This document shows positions 36,654-48,866 of a stretch of DNA of 64,000 bases, piece after piece. Each line of letters starts with the position of its first letter. Within the stretch, counting starts at the first letter, position 1. The DNA is from Chrysomallon squamiferum (taxonomy: Eukaryota; Mollusca; Gastropoda; Neomphalida; Peltospiridae), in NCBI GenBank assembly GCA_012295275.1, contig CM022676.1:14394185-14458184 (forward strand), given 5' to 3'. The translations under genes were made by a program, and so were the position numbers. The notes below the pieces were generated by a model, which saw only the letters and a list, made by a program, of their open reading frames with translations, was not told the DNA's origin and searched no databases.

Positions 36654-36857
36654 TGTCTAGTACACAACTGGTTCGGTCTAATCACAACTGTTTCTGACTA
36701 GTCCGACTGGTCGTGATAATAATGTATGAACTGTGCATTAATTTGCCATCCAGTGATCCTACAAACATTAATATATTCCATTTTCAGGCATCAGAGGACT
36801 GACGAATTATTAAACTATTCGTTACAACTCGGCTGGTTCCGTACCTCATGATACATT

Positions 36858-36917
36858 CGGAACACCTCGTACATTTCTATAAAATATAAGTGTAGAGGAA
36901 TGTGACGAGGTGTTCCG
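36858..36917. repeat. 60-bp hairpin (perfect 13-bp inverted repeat)
   Basis: CGGAACACCTCGT at 36858-36870 is exactly inverted at 36905-36917. Imperfect pairing extends inward (ACATTTCT against AGAGGAATGT). The origin is unclear; it could be a tiny foldback element. Confidence 0.75.
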
Positions 36918-36949
36918 ACTGACCGGAATCGACCGAGATGAGCTGAATA

Positions 36950-37030
36950 TAGAGCACTGGTTTTCAACCTTTTTCATACCGTGACCCCTTATGAGCAATT
37001 CGGTATGACCGATGACCCCCTTTAACATTT
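36950..37030. mobile_element. hAT-type terminal sequence (solo end)
   Basis: GAGCACTGGTTTTCAACCTT followed by TTTCATACCGTGACCCCTTA matches the general form of hAT ends in animals (CAGTGGTTCTCAACC...GACCCC). The partner end (an inverted AACCACTG) is not seen nearby, so this is a lone terminus or a cut-down MITE. Confidence 0.45.
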
Positions 37031-37389
37031 TAAAGTCACTAATATCTAGGATTACCATATTTTCATCAACCAAAGACAATATGAAAGGAATCTATATTCA
37101 CTATGACGGGTTCCAAATCAATCAACACGTTTATATTTATTCCTCCTTCCAAGTCAAGTTGAAAAAAGCTAAAACATACCGTCGCTGAAGAAAGATCTCG
37201 CGAACCCCGATCTCGCGAACTATGTGAATTATAGAGTGTGTGTGTGTGCTAAATTTATTTATTTATTTATTTATTTTTTGCCGCAATAAATCGAATAAGG
37301 CCATAAAATGCAAAACATACAATTGTGTACGTTCTTTGAATAAATAGTTTCCGAGTTTTTTCAAATATACGACAATCGATTCCGATTTC

Positions 37390-37866
37390 GGTTTGTTTAC
37401 ACGTGGTTATGGTCGTTTACGAGCCGACATGGACCAGCGTAAATATGGGTTTTCATCCGACAAAGAACCGCCAGAAATTGATTTGTCCAACAAAAGAAAG
37501 GGTAAGGAAGAATCTAAAGAAAATATGAAAAGGAAAAGTGAAAACGACAGTTCTGCCAGAAATGGAAAGACGAGGTGTCGTCGCTTGACTACGATGAAGA
37601 AAGCGATACCATGTTGTACATCCCATGTAGAAAATTTGAAACTGTAAGTAGATTTGTTGAGGGTACAAATAATTTTAAATTTGATGCCAATAAAAGCCAT
37701 TCTGAATCCACGTCACATACAAAAAATAAACAAAATATTGACATCAAACGTGGCAAATCGTCAGGCACAGTTTTCACAACGCACAAGTCAATTGTTTCAG
37801 ATTACAATGCACAACAAGCATTGGAACTGTGGTGGCATGGTGTGCATGTTCCCATGGAACTGATGT
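37390..37866 (+). pseudogene. ZNF862-like (hAT-derived) fragment, frameshifted
   Basis: One frame reads MFTRGYGRLRADMDQRKYGF ... KRKGKEESKENMKRKSEN; after a shift near 37560 another reads FCQKWKDEVSSLDYDEESDT then LYIPCRKFETVSRFVEGTNN and KSHSESTSHTKNK. The order W-K-x-E ... Y-D-E ... C-R-K-F ... F-V-x-G-T-N-N-F ... H ... S-x-x-H is that of the TTF/BED-like finger of ZNF862/C17orf113-type proteins, with one Cys missing (LYIPC). The frame ends at 37866. It is a transposase-derived remnant. Confidence 0.45.
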
Positions 37867-39427
37867 AGATAAAAATATCCACATTCAGTGTGTGCACAAA
37901 AGTGACTATTCAAACTCAAACTGAAAGAGTCATCACAAACCATCAACTGAAAAGTCTATATGAATATTCTATGATATTGCATTGTTTCCCACAGAGACAG
38001 TTTAGCTTGTTCCAGTGTAATAAGACTACGAGCGTTAACTTTTAATGTTAAATATTGTTCAATCATGAGTAAATTATGGAAAAAAAAAAAAAAAAGTTAC
38101 CGTACCATGTTTTTTTTTTTTTTTCAATGTTCTATTCAAATATAGTTATATTGGTTAATTATTATGTATACTCTTCAAATAATATGCAGTACGAACCAAA
38201 GTTTAACAGAACTATCCCTTATTTTGCCATTCAGCAATTTGGTCTAGTTGATAATAGGTCAGGTCTAGTAAATTCTAAGACAAACTTGTCCACTGGTTTA
38301 GTAATTAAAACATTAACGTCGAACCCTGTATATATGCGAAGTCATGCATTGCAACTCAGTACCATTTTTAGCTTTATCAAAACAAAATTCAAACTGTTCA
38401 GTATCTACCTCTGTGGAAATCGTCCCGCTGTTAGGAATATCAGTATAGGATTCAGATAATTCAATATGTCTTTGTGTTAACCGTACAGTTACTTGCAATT
38501 TTATCCTATGACTGAGCTACTTGCTGGTTGATAAGATCAGTACTTAGACTTAAAATTGTTAAAAAAAAAAAAAAAAATTCAACACTAAAACAAAACCCGA
38601 CAGAAAAAACGACCTACTTATAATATTAATCATATTCGGCTAACACTGGAATAACTGCCATATTAACACGCCTAAATTAGAGAACACAAAATGTATGCCA
38701 CGAATTAATTAGGGAACTATATATCTGTAGATCGCATACTACACCACCCAGGCAGCTTCGATGTTGACAGGCACTTTTTTTGAGCACGCTAGTGTGCTTT
38801 AAATATATTGTTCAAGAATTACCACTCTCCATCCCATTTTCATTTATCAATAAAATGTCTGACAAAACAAACGTTTTTCAAAGTCCACAATCTTTCTTCA
38901 ATATAATAAATTAACTAGCACTGTAAATTCGATTATATTATCTCCTTCGTAACATTTAACATCATCTGAAAAATGAAAATACAAGTAATTCAACTTTAAT
39001 AAACTTTCAAATTTTGTCTGTCGATAGTGTACATTTCATCTCAGATTAATGTGTAATTGTCATTATTCGAGACTGATGCTATTTAAATTACTTTATATTA
39101 AGCTGTACAACTAACATGTTACCTCACTGTTCTGAAAATAGTAAAATATAAACGCCTTTGCACACACACACCCCCGTCACAAGTCTAACATGATTTACAC
39201 TTACTTATAAAATGTGTCTAACTTCACTGATTGTGTACGAATGAGATAAAACTAGAGTTACAGTACATGGACGATTGTAAAAATATTTTAATTAAGAAAA
39301 CAATAAATACGTGCAACACACAAACACTATTTGTAACTTTACTTGCACTATATTTTATAAGACGGATAATTAAAAAATCCTTTAGTGACGAGGTTTTAAT
39401 AAACTATATCATTCGAAAATTTATTTA
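37867..39427. other. No gene seen
   Basis: AT-rich. A-runs lie at 38078-38095 and 38561-38577, and a T-run at 38109-38124. The open frame at 38076-38459 is started by a poly-Lys run and lacks coding features. Confidence 0.6.
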
Positions 39428-42400
39428 GAATTTGAGATTGGATTAGGGTTAGATTAGGGTTAGTGCTAGGGTTTTTTAAATTGTATTACGAAGGTTATCA
39501 TAATGTACAAAATAATTTGAAGGTCACGATTGGAAGCAGCGTTCGGACAAAAATTAACCTTTGAATTATTCGTAGATTTAGGTTTAGAATTTGAGATTGG
39601 ATTAGGGTTAGGCTTAGGGATAGGGTTAGGGTTAGAGCTAGGGATATTTAAAGTGTATTACGAAGGTTATCATAATGTACAAAATAATTTGAGGGTCACG
39701 ATTCGAAGTAGCGTTAGGATACGAATTAACATTGGAAATTTGAGTAGGATTTCGTTTAGAATTTGAGATTGCATTAGAGTTAGTGATAGAGTTAGGGTTT
39801 GGGTTAGGGCTAGTGTTATTAAAATTGTATTACGAAGATAATCATAATCTCCAAAACAATTTGAGGGTCACGCTACGAAGTAGAGTTAGGATAAGAATTA
39901 ACCTTGAAAACTAAAGAAGGATTAAGTTTATAATTTGAGACTGGTTAGCGTTAGGGTTAGGGATCGGGTTAGAGCTAGGGATATCTAAATGAAGATTATC
40001 ATAATGTCCAAAGCAATTTGAGGGTCACGATTCGAAGCAGAGTTAGGATAAGAATTAGAATTGGAAACTTAAGTAAGATTAGGTTTAGAATTTGAGATTG
40101 GATTAGGGTTAGGGTTAGAGCTAGGGATATTTAAATTCTATTACGAAGGTTACCATAATGTACAAAATAATTTGAGGTTCACGATTGGAAGTATCGTTAA
40201 GACAAAAATTAACCTTGAAATTATTCGTAGGATTAAGTTTAGAATTTGAGATAGAATTAGTGTTAGGGTTAGGGTTAGGATTTCGGATAAGGTTTGTGTT
40301 AGTGTTAGAGTTAGGATTTTTGAATTGTTCTAATAATGGGCAAAATAATTTCAGGATCACGATTTGAAATTACGTTAGGATAATAATTAAACTTGAAAAC
40401 TTGCACAGGATAAGGTTATGAATTTGAGATTCGATTAGAGTTAGAGTTAGGGTTAGTGTTAATGTTAGAGCTAGGGTTATTAAAATTGCATTAGGAAGGT
40501 TATCATAATATCCAAAACAATTTGAGGGTCACACTTCGAAGTAGCGTTAGTAAAAGAATTAACTTTGGAAACTTAAGTAAGATTAGGTTTAGAATTTGAG
40601 ACTGGATTAGGGTTAAGATTAGGATTAAGGTTATGGTTATAACTAGTGTTATTTAAATTGTATAAGATCGGTTATCATAATGTCCAAAATAATTTGAGGG
40701 TCATGATTGGAAGTAGCATTAGGATAAGAAGTAACGATGGAAACTTTCGTAGGATTAGGTTTAGAATTTGATATTGCATCAGGGTTAGGGTTAGGGTTAG
40801 AGCTAGCGATTTTTAAATTGTATTAGGAATGTCATCATAATGTACAAAATAATTTGAGGATAACCATTGGAAGTAGCGTTAGGATAAAAATTAACCTTTG
40901 AGTTACTAGTAGGATTAGGTTTAGAATTTGTGATTGGATTATCGTTAGGCTTAGGGTTAAGGTTAGGGTTATAGTTAGGGTTATTTAAATTGTATTACGA
41001 AGGTTATCATGATGTCCAAAATAAATTGAGGGTCACGATTCGAAGTAGTGTTAGGATAAGAATTAAGTTTAAGAAAACTTAAGTAGGTTTAAGATTAGAA
41101 TTTGAGATTGGATTAGCATCAGGATAAGGGTTAGCCTAAGACCTACGCTATTTTCAAATGTATTAGAACGATTATCATAATGTCCAAAATAACTTGAGGG
41201 TCATGATTGGAAGTAGCGTTAACATAAGAATCAACATTGGAAATTTGACTAGGATTAGGTTTAGAATTTGAGATTGGATTAGGATTAGGGTTAGGGTTAG
41301 AGCCAGGGATATATAAGTTGTATTACGAAGGTTATCATAATGTACAAAATAATTTGAGGGGATTAGAAGTGTTAGGACAAAAAATACATTCGAATTAGTA
41401 GGATTAGGTTTAGAATATGTTGGGTTAGAGTTAGGGTTAGGGCTTAAATTGTTATTTAAACTGTGAAGATTATAATGATGTGCAAAAATAATTTCTGTGT
41501 CACAATTTGAAGTAGCGTTAGGATATGAATTAAACATGGAAACTTGCATAGGAGAAGGTTAGAATTTGAGAGGTTTTCAGGGTTAGAGCTAGATTTATGG
41601 GTTAGGGGTTAGGCTTACGGTTAGGGTTAGGGTTAGGGTTAGATTTAGGGTTATATAAATTGGATTATGAAGGTTTCATAATTTACAAAATAGTTTGAGG
41701 CTCTCGACTGGAAGTTGCGTTAGGACAAAAACTAAGCTTGGAATAATTCGTCGGATTAGCTTTAGAATTTGTGATTCCATTAGGGTTAGTATTAGGGTTA
41801 GGCTTAGAGCTAGGGTTAGGGTTAGGGTTAGAAATAGTGTTATAAAATAGTTAGTAGGAAGGTAATCATAATGTCTAAAATAATTTGAGGATCATGATTG
41901 GAAGTAGCGTTTAGACCAGAATTAACCTTGGAAACTTGCGTAGGATTAAGGTTAAAATTTGAAATTGGATAAGGGTTAATGTTACCATTAGGGTTAGGGT
42001 TACCGTTAAAGCTAGGGTTAGGGTTAGGGTTAGAGCTAGTGTTATGAAAAGAGTTATTAGGAAGGAAATCATAATGTCTGAAAGAATTTGAGGTTCACGA
42101 TTGGAAGTAGCGTTCAGACCAAAATTAATATTGGAATCTTGCGTAGGATCAAGCTTAGAATTTGAAATTGGATTAGGGTTAGGGTTAGAGCTAGGGTTAT
42201 ATAAATTGGATTACGATTTGAGGCTCTCGATTTGAAGTAGCATTAGGACAAAAATTAACGTTGGAATAATTCGTCGGATAAGGTTTAGAATTTGTGATTT
42301 CATCAGTTTTAGGATTAGGGTTAGGGTTAGGGTTAGAGCTAGTGTTATAAAATAGTTATTACGAAGGTAATCATAATGTGTAAAAGAATTTGAGGGTCAC

Positions 42401-45400
42401 GATTGGAAGTAGAGATCAGACCAGAATTAACCTTGTAAACTTGCGCAGGATTATGTTTAGAATTTGACATTGGATTAGGGTTAGGGTTAGGGTTAGGGTT
42501 AGGGTCAGGGTTAGAGCTAGGGTTATATAAATTCGATTATGAATGTTTCATAATGTACGAAAGTGTTTGAGTCTCTCGATTGGAAGCAGCTTTAGGACAA
42601 AAAAGAACATTGGAATAATTCGTCGGATTAGGTTTAGAATTTTCGATTCGATTAGGGTTAGGGTTAGGGTTAGAGCTAGTTAATATGCTATTAGGAAAGT
42701 AATCATAATGTCTGAAAGTATTTGAGGGTCACGACTGGAATTAGCGTTCAGACCAGAATTAACCTTGGAAACATGCGTAGGAATAAGTTTAGAATTTGAA
42801 ATTGGATTAGGGTTAGGGTTAGGGTTAGAGTTAGGGTTATTTAAATTGTATTTCGAAGGTTATAAAAATGTGCAAAGTAATTTCGGTGTCACGATTTGAA
42901 GTAGCGTTAGGATATGAATTAAATATGGAAACTTGCATAGGAGCAGGTCAGAATTTGAGATTCAATTAGTGTTAGAGTTAAGATTAGGGTTAGGGTTAGG
43001 GTTAGATCTATCATTATATAAATTGGATTACGAAGGTTTCATAATGAAAAAATCGTTTGAGGCTCTCGATTGGAAGTAGCATTACGACAAAAACTAACCT
43101 TGGAATAATTCGTCGGATTAGGTTTAGTATTTGTGATTCCATTAGGGTTAGGGTTAGGGTTAGGGTTAGGGTTAGAACTAGTGTTATAAAAGAGTTATTA
43201 CGAAGGTAATCATAATGTGAAAAAGAATTTGAGGGTCACGATTGGAAGTAGCGTTCAGACCAGAATTAATCTTCGAAACTTGCATTAAGTTTAGAATTTG
43301 AAATTGGATTAGGCTTAATGTTACGATTAGGGTTAGGTTTAGCGTTAGAGCTAGGGTTAGAGTTAGGGTTAGAGCTAGTGTTATAAAAGAGTTATTAGGA
43401 AGGGAATCATAATGTCTAAAAGAATTTGAGGTTCACGATTGGAATTAGCGTTCAGACCAGAATTATTCTTGGAATCTTGCGTATGATTAAGTCTAGAATT
43501 TGAAATTGGATTAGGGTTAGGGTTAGGGTTAGGGTTATAGGTAGGGTTATATAAATTGGATTACGGAGGTTTCATAATGTATAAAACAGTTTGAAGCTCT
43601 CCATTGGAAGTAGCGTTAGGACAAAAACGAACCTTGGGATAATTCGTCGGATTAGTTTTATAATTTGCGATTCCGTTTGGGTTAGGGTTACTGTTAGACT
43701 TAGAGCTACGGTTATTAAAATGTTATTAGGAATGTAATCATTATGTCTAAAAGAATTTGAGGTTCATGATTGGAACTAGCGTTCAGACCAGAATTAACCT
43801 TGGAAACTTGCACAGGATTAAGTTTAGAATTTGAAATTGGATTAGGGTTTAATCAATTTTAATCAAGCTTTCATGATGTACTAAATAATTTGATGGTTAC
43901 TGTTGGAAGTAGGGTTAGTACAAAAGCTAATCTTGGAATTATTGGTCGGATTAGGTTTAGAGATTGCGATTCGATTAGGGTTAGGGTTAGGGTTAGGGTT
44001 AGGGTTAGGGTTAGGGTTAGAGCTAGGGTTAATAAAATGTTATTACGAAGGTTATAATAATGTGCAAAATAATTTGAGGGTGATGATTGTAAGAAGCGTT
44101 ATGACAACAATTAAGCTTGGAAACTTGCGTAGGATTAAGGTTGGAATATGAAATTGGATTAGGATTACTGTTAGTGTTAGGGTTAGGGTTACAGCTAGGA
44201 TTATTTAAATTGGATTACGAAGGATATCATAATGCACACAATAATTTGAGGGTCACGATTGGAAGCAGCATTAGGATAAGAATTAATCTTCGAATTATTG
44301 GTAGGATTACGTTTAGAATTTGAGATTGGATTACGGTTAGGGTTTAGTGTTAGATTTAGGGTTAGTGCTAGGATTATTTAAATAGTAGTTCGAAGATTAT
44401 CATAATGCACAAAATAATTTATTGGTCACTATTGGAAGTAGCGCTACGTCAAAAATTAACCTTGGAATTATTCATAGGATTAGGTTTAGAATTTGAGATT
44501 GGATTAGGGTTATGGTTAGGGTTAGGGTTTGGGTTAGGCTTTACTTTAGCATTAGGCTTAGAGCTTGTGTTATTTATATTCTATTATATAGGTTATCAGA
44601 ATGTAGAAAATAATTTGAGGGTGACTGTTTGAACTTGTGTTAGAATAAGAATTAAATATGGAAACTTCGATAGGATGAGGATTAGAATTTGATATTGGAT
44701 TAGGGTTATAGTTAAGGTTAGAGCTAGGGTTATTTAATTTATATTACGTAGGTTATCATAATGTACAAAGTAATTTGAGGGTCGTGATTGGAAGAACCGT
44801 TAGGACAGAAATTATCCATGGAATTATTCGCACAATTAGAGATTGGCTTAGGGTTAGGGTTTGGGTTAGGGTTAGCTTAGCGGTAGGGATTTTTAATTTG
44901 TATTACTAAGGTTATCATAAATTACGAAATAATTTCAGGGTCAGGATTTGAAGTAGCTTGAGGATAAGAATAAAAGTTGGAAACTTGCATAGCATTAGGT
45001 TTATAATTTGGATTAGGGTTTGGGTTAAGGTTAGGGTTGAGGTAGAGTTATTAAAATGGTATTAGGAAAGTTATCGTAATGTCTAAAACAATTTGAGGGT
45101 CGTGATTGGAAGTAACATTAGAGTAAGAAGTAATGCTGGACACTTGCGTAGGATTTGGTTTAGAATTTGGGATTGGATTAGGTTTACGTTTAGTGTAAGG
45201 GTTAGAGCTAGGGTTTTTTAGATTGTGTTACGAATGTTGTAATAATGTGCAAAATAATTTCAGGATCACGATTTGAGTTGTGTTTGGATAAGAATTAAAG
45301 TTGGAAGCTTGCACAGGATTAGGTTTAGAATTTGAGATTGGATTAGGGATCTGGTTAGGGTTAGGGTTATGGTTAGGGTTAGTGTTAGAATTAGGGTTAG

Positions 45401-45600
45401 AGCTATGGTTATTTAAATTGTATTAGGAAGCTTATAATAACGTGTTAATAATTTCAGGGTCACGATTTGAAGTAGCGTTAGGATAAGAATTAAACTTGGA
45501 TTCTTGCTTTGGATCATATTTAGAACTTGATATTGGATTAGGGTTAGGGCTAGGTTTATAGCTAGATTTATTTAAATTGTATTAGTATGGTTATAATTAT
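39428..45600. repeat. 6.2-kb satellite built on degenerate TTAGGG
   Basis: About 35-38 diverged units of roughly 150-190 bp. Each has a TTAGGG-like stretch (from two to about eight perfect hexamers, longest at 43976-44023), then a conserved segment with words such as TTTAAATTGTATTACGAAGG, TATCATAATGTACAAAATAA, TTTGAGGGTCACGATTGGAA, GTAGCGTTAGGA and GGATTAGGTTTAGAATTTGA. TTAGGG is the known telomere hexamer of molluscs, so this is an interstitial or subtelomeric-type satellite. Gly/Leu-rich open frames inside it are artefacts of the hexamer. Confidence 0.93.
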
Positions 45601-45844
45601 GTACAAAATAATCTGTTGGTCCGAGTGGAAGTAGCCTTATTGAAATTATTTATCTTCTCCCAAATTCAAATTATTTCTATTCTTGTGCGAAGACTCTGTA
45701 AGAAGAATGCATGTGTGTTTGTCTTAAAACATTTTTAAGCAGTGATTTTACTAAATATAACTGCATTTTGTTTTTCTTTGTTTGTCAGATTGCCTACATT
45801 ATGCATTGGTTTTCATAACTTGTAACAAAATGGTAATTAATTAC

Positions 45845-45884
<40 letters not shown>

Positions 45885-45936
45885 TGATAATAATAGTAAT
45901 AATAACAATAACAACAACAACAACAACAACAACAAC

Positions 45937-45976
<40 letters not shown>

Positions 45977-46300
45977 GAAATAGAATAACAATAACAGCAA
46001 CAACAAAGATGATAGTAACTCTAGTCCAAATGTTTTTGTTTTTGTGTTGTTGTTTCTTTTTTACCTGCTGGATTTCTATTCTACTGAATAAAAACATAAA
46101 AAATAAAAATCTAGTATTATAACTACCATATCAATCAAAAATTTGAATTTATAAAATATATACTGACTTCTAGATGTCTAATTACTCATGTGAAAAATCT
46201 GAGCGTTGTTACGTCGATTATCAAATTATCCTTACAAAAAAAAAAAAAAAAAAAAAAAATTTCGTTAGAAACGTTTCTTCTCGGGGACTGACGACCACCG
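45601..46300. repeat. (AAT)n/(AAC)n compound microsatellite and flank
   Basis: AAT triplets run about 45844-45880, AAC triplets 45908-45937 and AAT again to 45973. An A-run lies at 46237-46259. Poly-Asn, Thr, Ile and Tyr open frames here are repeat translations. Confidence 0.85.
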
Positions 46301-47372
46301 TTAAGCATATCAATAACCGTTACTGAGACGCTTATGAATTACGATGAATGGGTTTTCTTTGTTTCTTCAACCGAAACACCTGATAGTTAAACTGATGTGA
46401 ATAGAACACATAACACAGCGGTCCTATCCCGGTGAAGTGACTTGTATGATATTTGAGTTAAGTCACGTTTTTAATGAGCAGACGATTGCTAACAATAACG
46501 CGCTAAACCTAATTTGTCAAACAGAAAATTGACGGTTCCAAGAAGACCACTCACAGAAAAGGACGTATGATTTTTTTCGGTCATTTAGAATTTTGAAGGT
46601 ATTTGATATTTTGTTAAGATTTAAAGTATTTTTAAACTGCTAGTTAGTTTAAACAAATCGGCCATGATTGTTATAAATTGTTATGTGAAATTTGTTAAAT
46701 AAGTTGGTACAAGGTAAACCATAATTTCAGTGTCCATCTGTTCATAGAAATATTATTGTTTACGTTTCTGTATATAGTAGTAGTAGTAGTAATCATAGTT
46801 ATAATTAGTATTACTGTTGTTGTTGTTATTATTATTATAATCATTATTATTATTATAATGACGTAAAATCACTTATAATTGCGTACACTGCGATTTGAAA
46901 ATCTTTTCTCCTACAGTGAAATGTTATTTACCTGACTGTGACCACACGATTTATAACAATAATGATAATAATAATTATTGTTGCTGTGTTTATCATCATA
47001 ATAATGATTAGTATAAGCATCATGTACATCTTTTTATCGATTTGAATTGTACTTATGTATCGATTTGTTTTCCTTTCCTTATCTTTTATTCATTTATTTA
47101 TTTATCTATTTATTTATTTATTATTTATTTATGTACTTGACCTAAATGTTTAGCAGTGCAAGTGTTAAACAGAATGTAGTCGCTTGTTAGAAATATTAAT
47201 AGTTTGATTATTTTATTGATGTAAAACTGTATATTTGGTTTTTGTAGTATGTCCATGTACAGGTCATAGCTCCATATATAAGGATAACTAACTGATTAGT
47301 ACAGTGTGAGGTGCTCGATGAGAACAGTGACATGTACGAGGAAAAAAATTAAAATACATATAGTATCAGGCA

Positions 47373-47405
<33 letters not shown>

Positions 47406-47447
47406 TTACTTTTGTTCTCATTTTTGTTTTATTGTTGTTTTTTTTAG
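46300..47447. repeat. 5' flank of the BACK-PHR gene, paralogous to 9690-10850
   Basis: From 46315 the sequence repeats the copy A flank, with a single diverged 46-bp unit at 47248-47290 and the motif ACTGATTAGTACAGTGTGA at 47300. TTTA repeats lie near 47090-47130 and (TTA)n at 47375-47405. The (TTA)n is followed by a pyrimidine tract and TTTAG at 47443-47448; the BTB exon that stands here in the other copies is missing. Confidence 0.75.
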
Positions 47448-47455
47448 CTGTACGA

Positions 47456-48472
47456 ATGTCGTCGTTGTTGCCACAGAATGCAATCGTCTTGCTCGAACAA
47501 GCTCACCTGTTTGACGAACGTGATCTAAGGAAAAAAGCTCTGCTCTACATTTTGAAAAATGGCGACGAAGTTTTGAAGTCGGATGAAGTCACCGATCTTT
47601 GTCACGAATGTCTGGTTGAGATCGTACGATCAGACGAACTGACAGCAGACGAGAAAAATGTTTTTGAAGCCGCTGTAAAGTGGGCTGACAGCGCGTGCTG
47701 GAAACATGGAAAGCAGGCGAATGGAAGAAACAGACGTCGAGCACTGGGAGAGGTCGTGTTCCACGTGCGTTATCCATTACTCGATCAGACGTATTTTGAA
47801 ACATACGTAATACAAACAAATATACTCACTGAGAGAGAAATATTAAAAATTACAAAACATTTTCTTTGTCCAAATGAAGATGTTTCACCTTTTAACTCAA
47901 ATATGAGAACTAAAACAAAAGCATGGATTTTGAGACACTCGATGTCGAGTCATGAAGATGTTTCACCTTTTAATTCAGACCAGAGAACTGCAGAGATTCA
48001 TAAAACACAGATTACAATAAACAGATTTGATGTAAAATGGTTTGGTTACTTGCCATGTTCTGTAAAAGACGACGCCATTACTTTCTGTGTCAATAAAAAC
48101 GCTTTACTTCGCGGATTTCTGTTGTACGGTGACCGTGTACCACAAAACTACGACGTCAGCGTCTTCGTCACTAACACAAGATCAGACGAAATACTAGACG
48201 GGTCTGCACTGTCCCAGAGATATGAAAACGTGTCTGACGTGTATGACGTCGTGTTCAGACGTCCAGTGAAGATTACTAAATACATTGTGTACAGCTTGTT
48301 TGTTAATGTTAAGGGAAAAAACACCTGGTGTGGACGTGAAGGTAAATCAGAAATTGTTGTAGACTCTTTTGTTTGTAGATTTTATCAGTCAAAGAAATCT
48401 AAACACAGTGACAGACAAGTTCGTAATTATGTGACACACGGACAAATTCCTGCTTTGTTATTTTTAGTTTAA
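47456..48472 (+). CDS. BACK-PHR protein lacking the BTB domain (copy B)
   Basis: The open frame from ATG 47456 gives 338 residues. The frame is open upstream to 47306, but that part is a (TTA)n translation, and similarity to copy A starts at the TTTAG acceptor (47448). Residues about 7-112 form a BACK domain (IVLLEQAHLFDERDLRKKAL ... ELTADEKNVFEAAVKWADSA ... VRYPLLDQTYF). Residues about 180-338 form a PHR-like domain (RFDVKWFGYLPCSVKDDAIT FCVNKNALLRGFLLYGDR, DVYDVVFRRPVKIT, LFVNVKGKNTWCG, VVDSFVCRF, GQIPALLF). Between them EDVSPFNS occurs twice, a short internal duplication. BTBD1/2/3/6 proteins use BTB to bind Cullin-3 and PHR to bind targets; without BTB this could only be a target-binding or competing form (inference). 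A polyadenylation-like AATAAA lies near 48774. Confidence 0.75.
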   Translation: MSSLLPQNAIVLLEQAHLFDERDLRKKALLYILKNGDEVLKSDEVTDLCHECLVEIVRSDELTADEKNVFEAAVKWADSACWKHGKQANGRNRRRALGEVVFHVRYPLLDQTYFETYVIQTNILTEREILKITKHFLCPNEDVSPFNSNMRTKTKAWILRHSMSSHEDVSPFNSDQRTAEIHKTQITINRFDVKWFGYLPCSVKDDAITFCVNKNALLRGFLLYGDRVPQNYDVSVFVTNTRSDEILDGSALSQRYENVSDVYDVVFRRPVKITKYIVYSLFVNVKGKNTWCGREGKSEIVVDSFVCRFYQSKKSKHSDRQVRNYVTHGQIPALLFLV

Positions 48473-48834
48473 AAGACAACATCGTTCAAATATTTAACTT
48501 TTGGTCATCGCTCTGGTGATGTTTTATTTTTTTTATTTTTATTAATTTTCTGTTGATTGATTTATTTATTTATTTATTTACGTTTTGTATTTTTGATGAC
48601 GTCAGACAGCAGTGATGACGTCATACACAGTTCATTTGATTTTTAACGTTGTGATGGATTGATTTCTGTCAAACAGAAAGGTGTATAATGTACATAAATA
48701 GCTCTTTGCTTTATTTATTTATTCAATATAGATTGTTTATTTGTTTATTTAATGTATTTTTAAACTGACATATAATAAAATAAATATGTTAATACCTAAA
48801 TGTGTTAATTCTATATAAGAAAATTGCTTTTTAC

Positions 48835-48866
<32 letters not shown>

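Noticed and set aside
38076-38459. 127-codon plus-strand frame
   Set aside because: It starts on a poly-A run, has no recognisable domain or splice context and unremarkable composition.
39530-44632. Several Gly/Leu-rich open frames in the satellite
   Set aside because: The repeating LGLGLGLG is the TTAGGG hexamer read in one frame; no start, splice or conserved domain supports them.
45782-46097. Poly-Asn/Thr/Ile and poly-Leu/Tyr frames
   Set aside because: Pure AAT/AAC triplet repeat translations.
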